64,000 bases of DNA from Shewanella acanthi (GCF_019457475.1 NZ_CP080413.1:3472001-3536000), one strand, 5' to 3'; shown: positions 34,527 through 44,171, counted from the stretch's first letter. Program-made: numbers and translations. The notes: a model not told the origin generated them from the sequence alone.

Positions 34527-34645
34527 GTTCAATTACGCAATTCTTCTGATACAAAAATTAGTGATGCTAGCAACACCTTTACAAAACTTAACCTAAAGGC
34601 AACAATCCCCGCCTAGGGAATGTCAGTTTACTTAAGGAAAAGTTG

Positions 34646-35224
34646 ATGGAAAAAGGTATGCTAGTTCGATGGAATGACGACAAAGGATTTGGCTTTATTA
34701 AACCAGATACTTCCGAACACCAAGATGTCTTTATTCATATCTCAGTGTTACGACATATGGCGCGCAAACCTAAAGTGGGTGATAGCATTCGCTATCAGGC
34801 GCAAAGACAAAATGACGGTAAGGTAAAAGCCGTTATCGCTTCAATTGAAGGCGTTGCTGTCATTGCTGCTTCCAATAACCTCAAAAAATCCTCACGCACG
34901 CACCGTAACCCAAGTTCTACCACTGGATCATTTCCTCGACTTATCATGCCGTTATTCCTAATCGTGGGAATCGGCTTATTTGCCTATAACAAGTATCAAG
35001 CCTATTTAGGTACACCGATTATCACGAACGAAGACGTAGCAAGGATGCAAAAATATGAAACTCTCCCCCTCGTATCTAAATTTCAATGCGAATCGGGTAA
35101 AACCTACTGCAGCCAAATGACTTCCTGTGAAGAAGCCACTTTTTATATAAACCATTGCCCTGATACCAAAATGGATGGTGATGGCGATGGTATTCCCTGT
35201 GAATCCCAGTGGTGTGGACACTAA
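34646..35224 (+). CDS. Cold-shock domain - membrane helix - excalibur fusion protein
   Basis: A 192-residue fusion. Residues 1-68 are a cold-shock nucleic-acid-binding domain (GMLVRWNDDKGFGFIKP, DVFIHISVL with RNP1/RNP2-like motifs). A membrane helix follows (RLIMPLFLIVGIGLFAYNKYQAYL), then a C-terminal excalibur domain with the calcium-binding pattern KMDGDGDGIPCE and paired Cys. This would put the RNA/DNA-binding part inside and the calcium part in the periplasm. AAGGAAAAGTTG precedes the ATG. The function of such fusions is not known to me. Confidence 0.85.
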   Translation: MEKGMLVRWNDDKGFGFIKPDTSEHQDVFIHISVLRHMARKPKVGDSIRYQAQRQNDGKVKAVIASIEGVAVIAASNNLKKSSRTHRNPSSTTGSFPRLIMPLFLIVGIGLFAYNKYQAYLGTPIITNEDVARMQKYETLPLVSKFQCESGKTYCSQMTSCEEATFYINHCPDTKMDGDGDGIPCESQWCGH

Positions 35225-35248
35225 GAAAGACTCAAAATTGCAAAATAA

Positions 35249-35278
35249 AAAAGCCCCAGTAGCAATACTGGGGCTTTT
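35249..35278 (+). terminator. Terminator of the cold-shock fusion gene
   Basis: Perfect 13-base arms (AAAAGCCCCAGTA / TACTGGGGCTTTT) around a GCAA tetraloop, 24 bases after the stop. Also usable on the minus strand for the protease gene. Confidence 0.92.
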
Positions 35279-35354
35279 ATCTCTCTCACTGGATAACAGG
35301 CTGAGTATTCAGCCTGTTAGCTACAACTATTACCAGTTGATAAGCATTAGCAGA

Positions 35355-38300
35355 TTAGTGTGACTTGCGGTTTCTTCTGAAGCCGAAAGGCAGCAGACCT
35401 AAAGCTAACCAGCCTAAAGCACCGCCAGAACTTTTCTCTTCAGCTTCCGCTTCAGGAGTCACAGGCACCTTACAGCTGCCGTCATCCTTGTTAGCATTCG
35501 CATTATAGTTAGAGGCTTTCTTATCGGTACAGCCGTACTCAATACCGTCAGAAATCACTTCTAATTTGAAGCTAGTTGTTGCTGCATCTTCTGGGTTAAC
35601 ACTGTCTTTTACTTTAACAGTCACAGTCGTTTCGCCATGGAAGTGCTTCTTAGGTGTTAAGGTAACAATGCTACCTGAAGTGTTACCACTTACAGTTGAA
35701 GTAAAGTTATCACCACTTACTTCAATGATGTTGCTGACTTGGTTCTCATCCGCATACAGCACTTCGAAAGTTAAGGTCTCTTCTTCCTTCACCGTCTTGT
35801 CGCCAATTGGTGCTAAAGTGATGTTGCCTGAAACTTCAAGTTGCAGTTCTAACACTTCGCTATCCGCGCCTGCTAAGTGGTTTTCAACCATCAGAGTTTG
35901 CGTGGTACCCGCAGCCTTTTCAGACACATAGGCATTGAACTTCACATTGAATTGTGACTCTTCTGGACCGGTATAATCCATACAAACCACAAACTTGTTG
36001 CTGATCACTGCATCTAAGTTGTTATAGGCAACTGAATCACCTAGAGTTAAATCGACTGGCATGTCACCGTCAACTAGGATACGACCATCGGCAGCTTTAA
36101 AGCCGATAGAACCGCTACCATCAACCATTTGCAAGTTGTCATAGGCAAACAACATTTCATAGTTACCTGGTTCGTAGTTAATGTTCATACGTAAGAACAT
36201 TTCAAAGTCAACCAGTTGGCCAGGCGTGCCAGTACGCTCAACGTTATCCCACTCCAGTACTAACCATTCACGTGAAGAAGTATAAGTTGGGGTAATACCT
36301 GCGTTTAGGTGGTACTTACCATAACCGCCATCGAAGCGTGCAGGAATAGTGTTATCACCTGTCCAGTAAGGAGCAATGATGAACTCAGGAATACCATTTG
36401 CAGCACCACCAGATGGAAACTCTACGTGGTAGGCTGGTGCACGGCGATCAGTATTTAAACTAATTAGGCCCGCTGGATTGAGTTTAATGGTGTTAATCAT
36501 AAACTTATTAAATAATGGGAAGGTAATATCTTCCTGGGTATTCATCAAGTCTTTCAGATTGTACTTAAACTCATTTCTATAAGTACCTTGAACACCTTCT
36601 AACGTTCTCCAACCTAAGCCTTCTTTCAGTTCAAGATAACCAGGGTATGGCGATTTAGCCGCAGTCAACGAACACATAGGATCATTTTGGTTATTCGTGA
36701 TCTTATAGTTACGGACAACGTCTTTAGTCGTTTCCTGTACACCCGATAAGTTGATGCTGTTATTTTCCAGCACTGGCGTACCAGGCGTTGCGTTAGAAGC
36801 AACGATAGTACCTGGAATGATTTGGATAGCCTCTGGGAATTTCGCATTTAAGGCGAAATCACGGGCAGCCGCTTCATTGTTAGCAATCACATTGATGTTG
36901 AATTCAACCACTTCACCAGCATGGGCCGTTTCACGACTCGCAGTAAAGGTCACATCTTTGTCGATTTGGTTGATGATAACCGGCACAAAACCTAAGTTAC
37001 CCGCGTCATTAGCGTTAGAACCGATATCGAAACCACCGAAGTAAGTATTACCCACTTCCATTTCTGGCAGATGATAAGCTAGTTCTAAGTTGTACTCTTC
37101 GTAACCAGGGATTTGCGAAGGCGCTTTAACGGTTAAATTACCGTTGTCACCTGTAACAACCGCGGTCGAGAAGCTAATATCACGACCCATATCCGTTTGA
37201 CCGGTAGAGATAGTCGCTAGGTTCATATAGACGGTAAAGTAACGACCCGCCTGTGGGTTAGTGATGGTACAGAAGTTAGCAATCGTGTAAGTGGTAGACA
37301 TACATAGGGTTTCATCCATTGATGGTAAACCGTCACCATCTGTGTCTTGACCCATAAATACCAGTACGCGACCGTAATCACTTCCGACAACACTACCCGC
37401 TAGTAACTTAGCGCCCTCAGGCACATCAGTCCACTCGACGTGGTTGTAATTCACAACGTCTTTACCATCAATCTCAATGGTGTCGAACGGATCGGCACCC
37501 GTTTTGTCGGTATACAGATGAACAGTCTTGTCTTCACCCTTCACCATACCAAAGCTACGCGCAGTGAAATCGGTGATTTCCGCAGTATTGAATGGACCCA
37601 CGTTTAAGGTTGCAGACTTACGGTGTGCGTTAATCTTCAAGTAATCAGGTAAACCAGAATCACCTTCATAGGTCCACACTGGTAGTTCAAGCACTGGAGA
37701 TGCTGGATTATCAGAAGTGAGCACGATTTGACCTTGGTTACCGGTTAAATCAATAACGCTAGTACCTGCAACATTCTTTCTCGTCTTAGCGGTCACAACG
37801 ATAGATTGGCTTTCACCTGCTTTAATGGTAAAGCTTTGTGGTGCAACACTGATATCAAAATCACCGAACCAAGTTTCAGCGTTAACAGTCCAAGTTGCAT
37901 CTTCAGTTGCGGTAAAGGTACGCACGAACGAACATTCTGTCGGACATTCGTTATCGACCATATACGCCGTGTTCAAGTTCTTAGGACGTCCACCCAGATT
38001 AGGGTTAGCAGTCGCCATATTATCCATAGACTCGTCGAGCACCAGACCCACTTTATCGGCTAACTCAACGTGCATACGACCCGCACCCACATCTTGCAGA
38101 GCTGAAGTTTCATTGAAATCTGAATAGAAATCTAAGAAGCTAGAGTTTGTCAGATCGTTCGATGCCGTCATCAGAAGTGCCGATTGGACTTGCATTGGTG
38201 TCCAATCTGGGTGCGATTGACGCAGTAGCGCAGCAGCGCCTGCCACGTGCGGACTCGCCATGGAAGTACCTGATAAGGTCGCCCAATCACCTGCTGAAGG

Positions 38301-40292
38301 GTTTTTGGTAAATGGCTGATCGTCTGATGCAGCAGCGAAAATATCGACACCTGGAGCTGCGATATCCACAAACAGGGTATCAATACCAAAGTAAGATGGA
38401 CCACGGCCAGAGAAGTGAGCGACGCGCTCTTTATCTACATTTTTAATTTCAGCCGCACCAGCTGTAATCGTCGCCATATGACCTGAGCCAGTCGCTAACC
38501 AAGTGCGCAGTTTAGCGCCATCGGCAAACTTAATCAGTGAACCTGGAACCGCATAAGGAATTTCAGGGGCACTCGAATCCAATACCGATGATTGGTTTGC
38601 AATAACAATACCTTCTGCACCACCTGCTTTAACGTTAGCCGCTTTCGTCATCAGAGGGTAAGAGCTGCGAGAACACAGAACAATTACGTCTTGTGCACTT
38701 TCGTCAATTTCAGTATCTGGATTATCGGCCAGATCGAATGTGCCCTCAGGGAACGGCTTATCACAGTTTTTAATCGCAGACGCAACGGTTTCATTAGCGT
38801 TTTTGAATTTACTCGCATCAACCATCAGTCCTGTAACTGAATTGAAGTTACGGGTTGCACCAATGATATCTGCTGGAGCAGCCGTAGCACCGCCCGACAT
38901 TTGCTCAACGGTGTTTTTCTTGAAACCGACAATTTGATCAGCAGTGTGAGCTGCAACTGTCGTCACCCATGGAGATGAGTGGTCTGCAGTCATTAAGTCT
39001 GGGCCCGAGTTACCCGCAGCCACAGCGACGAATACACCCGATGCAGCCGCATTTAAGAATGCTTGCTCCATTGGGTCTAACCATGGATCTTCTTCAAGCG
39101 AACCTAAAGAAGCATTGATAACATCAACGTTATCGATGGCAGATTGCTCAATTGCAGCGACAATAGCAGAGCTTGGACAACCCGCATATGGGTCTCCCGA
39201 ACCACCTGGCCAACAGACTTGATACGAAATAATGTTAGCGTGTGGAGCCATACCAGACACTTGGTCTAACTTAAGACCCGTTTCAACCCCTTTACTCTGA
39301 GCGGCAAAATCGGGACCTGAGTGGATTAAGTCTTTGATGATGTTACCAGCAACAGTGCCAGCTACGTGTGAACCGTGGCTGTTATAGTCCAAACCTATTG
39401 CAGGTCGAGTTTCAGCAAACACTGGGTCAGTATAGGCTTGGGTGATTTCTGGATAAGAGTAAATACCAATAAGCTTGTCGTTACAGTACTCTGGTGAGTC
39501 AACACAATCGCCGAGGAACTTACCCGAACCGTTAGGGTTAGTATGTTTGAAGCCATCGCCGCCGACTTCTGCAAATGACGGATGATCATAGTTAATACCG
39601 GTATCGATAATACCGACTACCATGCCTTCACCCTTGTTAGACAACGTATTGAGTGCGCTAGAGCTCCAAACACTCGTCGCGCCAGTTTGAGCTGGCGTGC
39701 TAAACGTTTTTAACTCATAGATTTTTTCACGGGTAATACGCTTAACACCTGGTACTTTAGCCAGACGTTGAGCTTGTTCCTGTGTAAGTTCAGTAACAAA
39801 ACCGTTTAATGCAACCGAAAACTCACGGCTAACTTTGACATCAACGCCTTGTAATGCCTGTGCTTGGGCAACGAAACTCGCGCGTTTCTCAGCCAAGTAA
39901 TTGTTATAAGCTTTTAACTGAGGTTGATTCAAGTTAAGCGGAGTATTAGTTCCACGTGCTTTGACTACCGTATTTTGTGTCGCGGCAAGTTGTGCAACGC
40001 CACCATCGTAAGTCGCAATAGGTGCATCACTTAGCTGTACAATGTACTTATGTACACCATGAATATCGGCTTCAGCAGTGAAGATTTCGCGCTGTTTTTT
40101 GATTGTTTTATTAACTTGGTTTTCCCAAGTATAGGATTCTTCTGCTAATGGCTGCGGAGCATAATCCGCAGGTTGCGTTGCCCAAACGGAGTTCAGCTCA
40201 TCAGATGGCGCAACAGTAGCAGTTGAAGCGACACCGCTACCAACATACAAAGCTGTAGCCACCATCACGGCGACTTTATTCATTGTAAGCAT
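35355..40292 (-). CDS. Large secreted subtilase with GlyGly-CTERM sorting tail
   Basis: A 1645-residue serine protease. Signal peptide, then an I9 inhibitor-like propeptide (HKYIVQLSDAPIATYDGG), then the S8 catalytic domain: Asp230 in VVGIIDTGINYDHPSF, His306 in YNSHGSHVAGTVAG, Asn428 in AAGNSG, and Ser677 in SGTSMASPHVAG, with a PA-type insert between His and Ser (about 480-610). The remaining 900 residues are beta-rich repeats (cadherin/Ig-like) and one GCTDKKASNYNANANKDDGSC motif. The C-terminus SSGGALGWLALGLLPFGFRRNRK is a GlyGly-CTERM signal, so rhombosortase processing and type II secretion are expected. AAGGG lies upstream of the 40292 start. Confidence 0.93.
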   Translation of the reverse strand: MLTMNKVAVMVATALYVGSGVASTATVAPSDELNSVWATQPADYAPQPLAEESYTWENQVNKTIKKQREIFTAEADIHGVHKYIVQLSDAPIATYDGGVAQLAATQNTVVKARGTNTPLNLNQPQLKAYNNYLAEKRASFVAQAQALQGVDVKVSREFSVALNGFVTELTQEQAQRLAKVPGVKRITREKIYELKTFSTPAQTGATSVWSSSALNTLSNKGEGMVVGIIDTGINYDHPSFAEVGGDGFKHTNPNGSGKFLGDCVDSPEYCNDKLIGIYSYPEITQAYTDPVFAETRPAIGLDYNSHGSHVAGTVAGNIIKDLIHSGPDFAAQSKGVETGLKLDQVSGMAPHANIISYQVCWPGGSGDPYAGCPSSAIVAAIEQSAIDNVDVINASLGSLEEDPWLDPMEQAFLNAAASGVFVAVAAGNSGPDLMTADHSSPWVTTVAAHTADQIVGFKKNTVEQMSGGATAAPADIIGATRNFNSVTGLMVDASKFKNANETVASAIKNCDKPFPEGTFDLADNPDTEIDESAQDVIVLCSRSSYPLMTKAANVKAGGAEGIVIANQSSVLDSSAPEIPYAVPGSLIKFADGAKLRTWLATGSGHMATITAGAAEIKNVDKERVAHFSGRGPSYFGIDTLFVDIAAPGVDIFAAASDDQPFTKNPSAGDWATLSGTSMASPHVAGAAALLRQSHPDWTPMQVQSALLMTASNDLTNSSFLDFYSDFNETSALQDVGAGRMHVELADKVGLVLDESMDNMATANPNLGGRPKNLNTAYMVDNECPTECSFVRTFTATEDATWTVNAETWFGDFDISVAPQSFTIKAGESQSIVVTAKTRKNVAGTSVIDLTGNQGQIVLTSDNPASPVLELPVWTYEGDSGLPDYLKINAHRKSATLNVGPFNTAEITDFTARSFGMVKGEDKTVHLYTDKTGADPFDTIEIDGKDVVNYNHVEWTDVPEGAKLLAGSVVGSDYGRVLVFMGQDTDGDGLPSMDETLCMSTTYTIANFCTITNPQAGRYFTVYMNLATISTGQTDMGRDISFSTAVVTGDNGNLTVKAPSQIPGYEEYNLELAYHLPEMEVGNTYFGGFDIGSNANDAGNLGFVPVIINQIDKDVTFTASRETAHAGEVVEFNINVIANNEAAARDFALNAKFPEAIQIIPGTIVASNATPGTPVLENNSINLSGVQETTKDVVRNYKITNNQNDPMCSLTAAKSPYPGYLELKEGLGWRTLEGVQGTYRNEFKYNLKDLMNTQEDITFPLFNKFMINTIKLNPAGLISLNTDRRAPAYHVEFPSGGAANGIPEFIIAPYWTGDNTIPARFDGGYGKYHLNAGITPTYTSSREWLVLEWDNVERTGTPGQLVDFEMFLRMNINYEPGNYEMLFAYDNLQMVDGSGSIGFKAADGRILVDGDMPVDLTLGDSVAYNNLDAVISNKFVVCMDYTGPEESQFNVKFNAYVSEKAAGTTQTLMVENHLAGADSEVLELQLEVSGNITLAPIGDKTVKEEETLTFEVLYADENQVSNIIEVSGDNFTSTVSGNTSGSIVTLTPKKHFHGETTVTVKVKDSVNPEDAATTSFKLEVISDGIEYGCTDKKASNYNANANKDDGSCKVPVTPEAEAEEKSSGGALGWLALGLLPFGFRRNRKSH

Positions 40293-40578
40293 TACTTGCC
40301 CTTATATTTCACAATAAAAATTATTTATAGCTACCAAGTGGTAACAATTTTAAAACATCGCGAATAATCACAAGTAAACCGTTGACGGTCAATTTAGCAC
40401 CGACACTTGGTACAAATGGCTACATTCAAAACAAGGCATCACCCAAAAAGCAATGGGTGACAATTGATGCTTCAAAACTAATTAAATGCAAAATTATTGA
40501 CTGGCAATTCAAAACCAAAATATCAACTTGTAAACAAGTGAGTACACCAAACTATCCCAAAATACCTTAGGAAAAACG

Positions 40579-40941
40579 ATGAACACACAATCAATCCATC
40601 AAATTGACTCAATGGAACATCTCACTTCATTAATAAATATGCATTCAGCTCTGCTATTACTCTTCGGCTCACAGGATTGTGGTGTATGCCAGAACCTCAA
40701 ACCGCGAATTGCCGACATGCTCGCAGCGGAGTTTCCGCTGATGCAAATGGCCTACATAGACTGCACACAGCACAGCGAAATTGCCGCGGAGTACCAAGTA
40801 TTCAGCCTACCCGTGGTGGAATGTCTATTTGAGGGGAAATCCTTTGGCCGCTTTGCCAAAGTATTCTCTTTAAATGATCTACGTAGCGCGATTGAACGGC
40901 CTTACTCATTTTTACCAAATGAATCAATACACTATGAATAA
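40579..40941 (+). CDS. Thioredoxin-like protein (CGVC)
   Basis: A 120-residue protein with a thioredoxin fold: redox motif CGVC (Cys34, Cys37) at the start of the first helix after the strand SALLLLFGSQD, and the cis-proline in FSLPVVECLFEG. Cytoplasmic, as no signal peptide is present. CGVC is not the classic WCGPC, so it may have a specific partner rather than act as general thioredoxin. AGGAAAAACG precedes the ATG. It is divergent from the subtilase gene. Confidence 0.87.
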   Translation: MNTQSIHQIDSMEHLTSLINMHSALLLLFGSQDCGVCQNLKPRIADMLAAEFPLMQMAYIDCTQHSEIAAEYQVFSLPVVECLFEGKSFGRFAKVFSLNDLRSAIERPYSFLPNESIHYE

Positions 40942-41008
40942 AATGATGGTTAAATGGTTTTCGGTTCTGTATAAAATGCAGCAAATTCCCCAAAACTAGC
41001 GCAATAAA

Positions 41009-41030
41009 AAAGATGCCCTAGGGCACCTTT
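41009..41030 (+). terminator. Terminator of the thioredoxin-like gene
   Basis: AAAG-a-TGCCC...GGGCA-c-CTTT forms a hairpin with T-rich end about 70 bases after the stop. Confidence 0.65.
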
Positions 41031-41702
41031 GACCGAAAATGAATAGTTCGGAATTAGCGCTCAACGCAAACTAGCAAGAATTTGCCTCTCAAAATATCTT
41101 GTCTTTATGCAACCCAATTGCATCTCGTATTTAAAAAACCATCCGTTGTTTTCATCACGTTTAAACAATATGCCAATTCCGAGCAAACATTGAACATGCC
41201 GAAGGTTATTTTCTACTTATCACATCTCACTCACCCCAGGCTTTAAGCCAAATAAAAAACCACAATAACAACAACACATAGATTTTAAAACATAAAACAC
41301 AAACATATTCAGCATTAAATACTTGAAAAACGTTTTTTTAGACTTTAAACCCCAAATCAACACTCAGATTCACTATATAAAATAGCCATCTTATTTAACT
41401 GCACCTTTAAGAACTTTGACGAATCACAAACAGTCACGATTATTTTATGTACACCTAAAAGATATTGTGAAATCTAAGCTATGGGGCTTATGAAGCAAAA
41501 CTAACCTCTTAAAACTGCTCAAAAATAAAGCAAAACCCAAAGTTAAACCAAAAACCAATCTAAGAAGCACATCAAAACCAAACTCGGCGTATATAAATCC
41601 CACTACATATATTTGAGGACGAAATCGACATCTCCTAGCGATTAATGCTCACTTATCAATCTAATGTAAACCCTCTCAATTTTTAAAAGTAGAAAACGTT
41701 AA
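41031..41702. other. AT-rich intergenic region without a gene
   Basis: About 670 bp with many A-tracts on the + strand (for example near 41270-41380 and 41520-41560). I see no credible open frame with a binding site, no RNA gene and no repeat family. It separates the thioredoxin-like gene from the regulated Ig-like gene, and its composition is distinctly poorer in GC than its neighbours. Confidence 0.55.
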
Positions 41703-41737
41703 TTTCGTAATTTAATGGGTATTTAAATTTTACGAAA
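41703..41737. promoter_or_regulatory. Inverted repeat beside the CRP site
   Basis: Arms TTTCGTAA and TTACGAAA (41703-41710 and 41730-41737), with further TTTAA/TTAAA symmetry inside. It ends two bases before the CRP site and could bind a second regulator. Confidence 0.45.
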
Positions 41738-41739
41738 AA

Positions 41740-41755
41740 TGTGACAAGCATCACA
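41740..41755 (+). promoter_or_regulatory. CRP site
   Basis: TGTGA-CAAGCA-TCACA is a perfect match to the symmetric CRP core, 150 bp before the Ig-like/PxKF-like gene. A TTATCT/GATTAT -10-like block follows near 41769-41776. Confidence 0.82.
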
Positions 41756-41810
41756 CTTTATACCGAATGATTATCTGCAACTTTTTTGGCCAAGAATTAA
41801 AATAAATCTG

Positions 41811-41893
41811 CGCTTGAGGCCGAGCGTGGAATATTTCCGAAGATGCGTAATGCTGCCTCATTGAATTTATCAATGGGCAGGACTGCCCTTTTT
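41811..41893 (+). promoter_or_regulatory. Structured leader with competing hairpins (attenuator or riboswitch-like)
   Basis: GAGGC (41816-41820) can pair with GCCTC (41855-41859), closing a junction that holds a GGAA/TTCC hairpin and a GC-GTAA-GC element. The overlapping segment CTGCC (41853-41857) plus CATTGA can instead pair with TCAATG and GGCAG (41870-41880) as an 11-bp stem with one bulge. A third option, GGGCA (41875-41879) with TGCCC (41884-41888) followed by TTTTT, is a terminator just before the GGAG binding site. The second structure excludes both the first and third. I cannot match it to a known riboswitch class. Confidence 0.55.
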
Positions 41894-41906
41894 GGAGTGT
41901 ATATAC

Positions 41907-43133
41907 ATGTTTAATGCTTCAATTCTAAAGCGTGCAAATATTATTGCGGGTAGTGTGGCTTTATTACTCGCCACATCGGCTTATGCAAAGGATACTGTTT
42001 ACCTTGATGAAATTACTGGCCTAACAATCAATGATATTACTGTAGATGATTTCAAAAGTAGGTTGGCGGACAAGGAAAAATTAACTTTTGCAACACCTTT
42101 CGTTGTTAATTCAAAAGTGAAATTAACACTTAAATGGAAAGTTGATACAGGAAACGGCGCTCCAACCCTTTATGATAACAAACATAATGTCATTACATTT
42201 AGTGCCATGTCCCCAGCAAACAATGCACTAAATATCCAACTTTCAACTACTACATGTACATTTGCAGATCCTGATACAGTTGCAGAGTCTTCATGCGAAT
42301 TTGATATTTCTTTCAACCTGCCAAATGAAGCTAACCAAGCACAAATTCATATTAAAACATCCAGTCCTGATTCTAATGAAGTCAATAAGAATAATGTGCT
42401 TCAAGCTGAAGATACGCACATCAACTTCACTGTTGAAGAAGAAAATATTGTCAAACTTGGCACTACGCTAAAAGTTAAGGACAGCCAATGTTTTGCCTAT
42501 CAAGCTGGTGAAGTTAATTTAACTTCCAACCTCTTTGAAACTAGCAGCAAAAAAGTTATTTCCGATGCGACTGTAAACTATATGATTGATGGCGAACCAG
42601 TTGACTCTGCCATGACAGATGGAAGTGGTGAGGCCAATCTGCCATACAACGTCAATAATCTAAAAGTTGGTGATCACAACTTATTTGCCGCCTATAAAGG
42701 TAATAGCCATTACACTTCCAGTGACGATAGCGCAATGATGGGTATTTACTACAATTTCAGCGGCTTCTTGCCCCCGATCAATCCCGAAGGTAACAGTATT
42801 TTTGGCAATGGCCGTGTTATCCCTGTAAAAATAAAACTGTTTGATGCTAATCAAAATCCAGTATCAGATGCTCAGCCGACAGTTTGGATTTATAAAGCGT
42901 ATGAAGGAAATGAGCTTGGTGAGGTAATCGAAGCAGCAAGTTCAGTATCAAGTGCTGATTCTGGCAATATCATGCGTTATGACCCTGTAGAACAGCAATA
43001 TATCTACAATGCCGATTTATCTGCACTCACAAATGGTACTTATGCCATTGTGGTGGAGACTGGAGATAGCGATTGTTTTCAAGATAAACCAAAAGTGGCT
43101 TTCATTACCGTCGAAAAGAAAGGTAAAAAGTAA
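41907..43133 (+). CDS. Secreted Ig-like protein with PxKF-like C-terminal domain
   Basis: A 408-residue exported protein; signal peptide MFNASILKRANIIAGSVALLLATSAYAK. The middle carries an Ig-like (Big_3/5-type) domain: VNYMIDGEPVDSAMTDGSGEANLPYNVNNLKVGDHNLFAAYKGNSHYTSS. The last 130 residues (YNFSGFLPPINPEGNSIFGNGRVIPVKIKLFDANQNPV ... DLSALTNGTYAIVVETGDSDCF) look like a PxKF-type domain, with the PVKIKL strand. Such modules occur in surface or secreted proteins. The start at 41907 has GGAG nine bases upstream. Regulation appears elaborate: CRP site, inverted repeat and structured leader. Confidence 0.8.
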   Translation: MFNASILKRANIIAGSVALLLATSAYAKDTVYLDEITGLTINDITVDDFKSRLADKEKLTFATPFVVNSKVKLTLKWKVDTGNGAPTLYDNKHNVITFSAMSPANNALNIQLSTTTCTFADPDTVAESSCEFDISFNLPNEANQAQIHIKTSSPDSNEVNKNNVLQAEDTHINFTVEEENIVKLGTTLKVKDSQCFAYQAGEVNLTSNLFETSSKKVISDATVNYMIDGEPVDSAMTDGSGEANLPYNVNNLKVGDHNLFAAYKGNSHYTSSDDSAMMGIYYNFSGFLPPINPEGNSIFGNGRVIPVKIKLFDANQNPVSDAQPTVWIYKAYEGNELGEVIEAASSVSSADSGNIMRYDPVEQQYIYNADLSALTNGTYAIVVETGDSDCFQDKPKVAFITVEKKGKK

Positions 43134-43159
43134 CGATTAACGGTTGATGTTACCTATAT

Positions 43160-43191
43160 AAATGGGGGCTTTTATGCCCCCATTTATTTTT
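43160..43191 (+). terminator. Terminator of the Ig-like/PxKF-like gene
   Basis: 10-base arms AAATGGGGGC / GCCCCCATTT with a 6-base loop, then ATTTTT. Strong intrinsic terminator between convergent genes. Confidence 0.92.
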
Positions 43192-43255
43192 CTCACAATC
43201 GTAAATTAGTGATCGAATAAGTAGGCTCTTCCAGAGAACTCTACTTTAACTCATA

Positions 43256-44032
43256 TCAAGGCCGTAAATGGATATACAACTCACCTTCTCGGATATGAAT
43301 ATCCTCTACACCATCGGCGAAGGCATTCCAAAATCCGCGGTCACCAAACTCACTCACCAGATTCACATTCTTAATATTGCCAAGCCAAGCATTGGGAATA
43401 GGCACGCCCATTAAACTTACCCCTACTAAGGCCACACTCGGGCGACGATTCGCATCGAGATGAATATCGAGCCCTGCATTCACTCTTAATATTTCCCCCG
43501 CCATAATCGGAAAATCCTGTGGAATAGGGATAAGAATTTTGGCACTGGCAAGATTATCCGAAAAATCGATGGCGATACGTTTAGCAAAATCGGGATTACG
43601 ACCAATGATGGAGTTTACCTCACGCTCGCTAAAGGTAACTTTTCTATTCTCAGGGTTTTCACGGTAGGGCTCGGGCTGAAAATCATCTGTATTGGTCGAA
43701 TTTTTGTCAGAAAGGTTGCCCGAAGTCTTGCCAGAGCCTGTGTTTGTCGCATTTGATTTTGTACTGCGATCACTCTGCCAGCCGAGTTGGCTCAATTTGC
43801 TATCGAGTTTGGCTTCTTCCTTTGCCGTTAAACTCACTGGCGTCAGCGGTTTTGGGAAGATATAACTGCGTACTACAAAAAAGGTCACTCCTATCGTCAC
43901 GGCGATAGTCACTAAGATGATCAATAAAACCTGCAGCCCAGTGAACCCACGTTGTAAGGTTGGACCGAAGGCATTGGTCAGTCGAGGATAAGCGGCTCTT
44001 CCGACTTGAGTTGCACTATGTGTTAGACCCAT
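43256..44032 (-). CDS. Membrane-anchored protein of unknown function
   Basis: A 258-residue protein. After a 28-residue head comes RGFTGLQVLLIILVTIAVTIGVTFFVVRSYIF, a membrane helix that begins with a GF-T-x-x pattern reminiscent of type IV pilin signals, although the Glu at +5 is absent (Gln instead). A Ser/Thr/Asn-rich linker follows, then a folded region (VTFSEREVNSIIGRNPDFAKRIAIDFSDNLASAKILIPIP, LGNIKNVNLVSEFGDRGFWNAFADGVEDIHIREGELYIHLRP) with a lipid- or sterol-binding look. One membrane pass with a periplasmic domain is the most likely topology. No family recognised. Confidence 0.68.
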   Translation of the reverse strand: MGLTHSATQVGRAAYPRLTNAFGPTLQRGFTGLQVLLIILVTIAVTIGVTFFVVRSYIFPKPLTPVSLTAKEEAKLDSKLSQLGWQSDRSTKSNATNTGSGKTSGNLSDKNSTNTDDFQPEPYRENPENRKVTFSEREVNSIIGRNPDFAKRIAIDFSDNLASAKILIPIPQDFPIMAGEILRVNAGLDIHLDANRRPSVALVGVSLMGVPIPNAWLGNIKNVNLVSEFGDRGFWNAFADGVEDIHIREGELYIHLRP

Positions 44033-44171
44033 GTTGACTCATTCATTAAAGAAAGACATATACCGATACTACTTGGCAGCAGCGGATAAGCAAACGCTTT
44101 AGTTGATGCCATAACACTTCCCCAACAAAGTGGTTACACCATTATCAATATTTAGAAAATGCCTAAAGCAA

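Noticed and set aside
41031..41702. Hidden gene or small RNA in the AT-rich gap
   Set aside because: No frame with a binding site, no promoter-terminator pair and no repeats; A-tracts explain the appearance.
43921..43960. Type IV pilin-like signal in the membrane protein (RGFTGLQVLL)
   Set aside because: The Glu at position +5 is replaced and the rest of the protein is not pilin-like; treated as a normal membrane helix.
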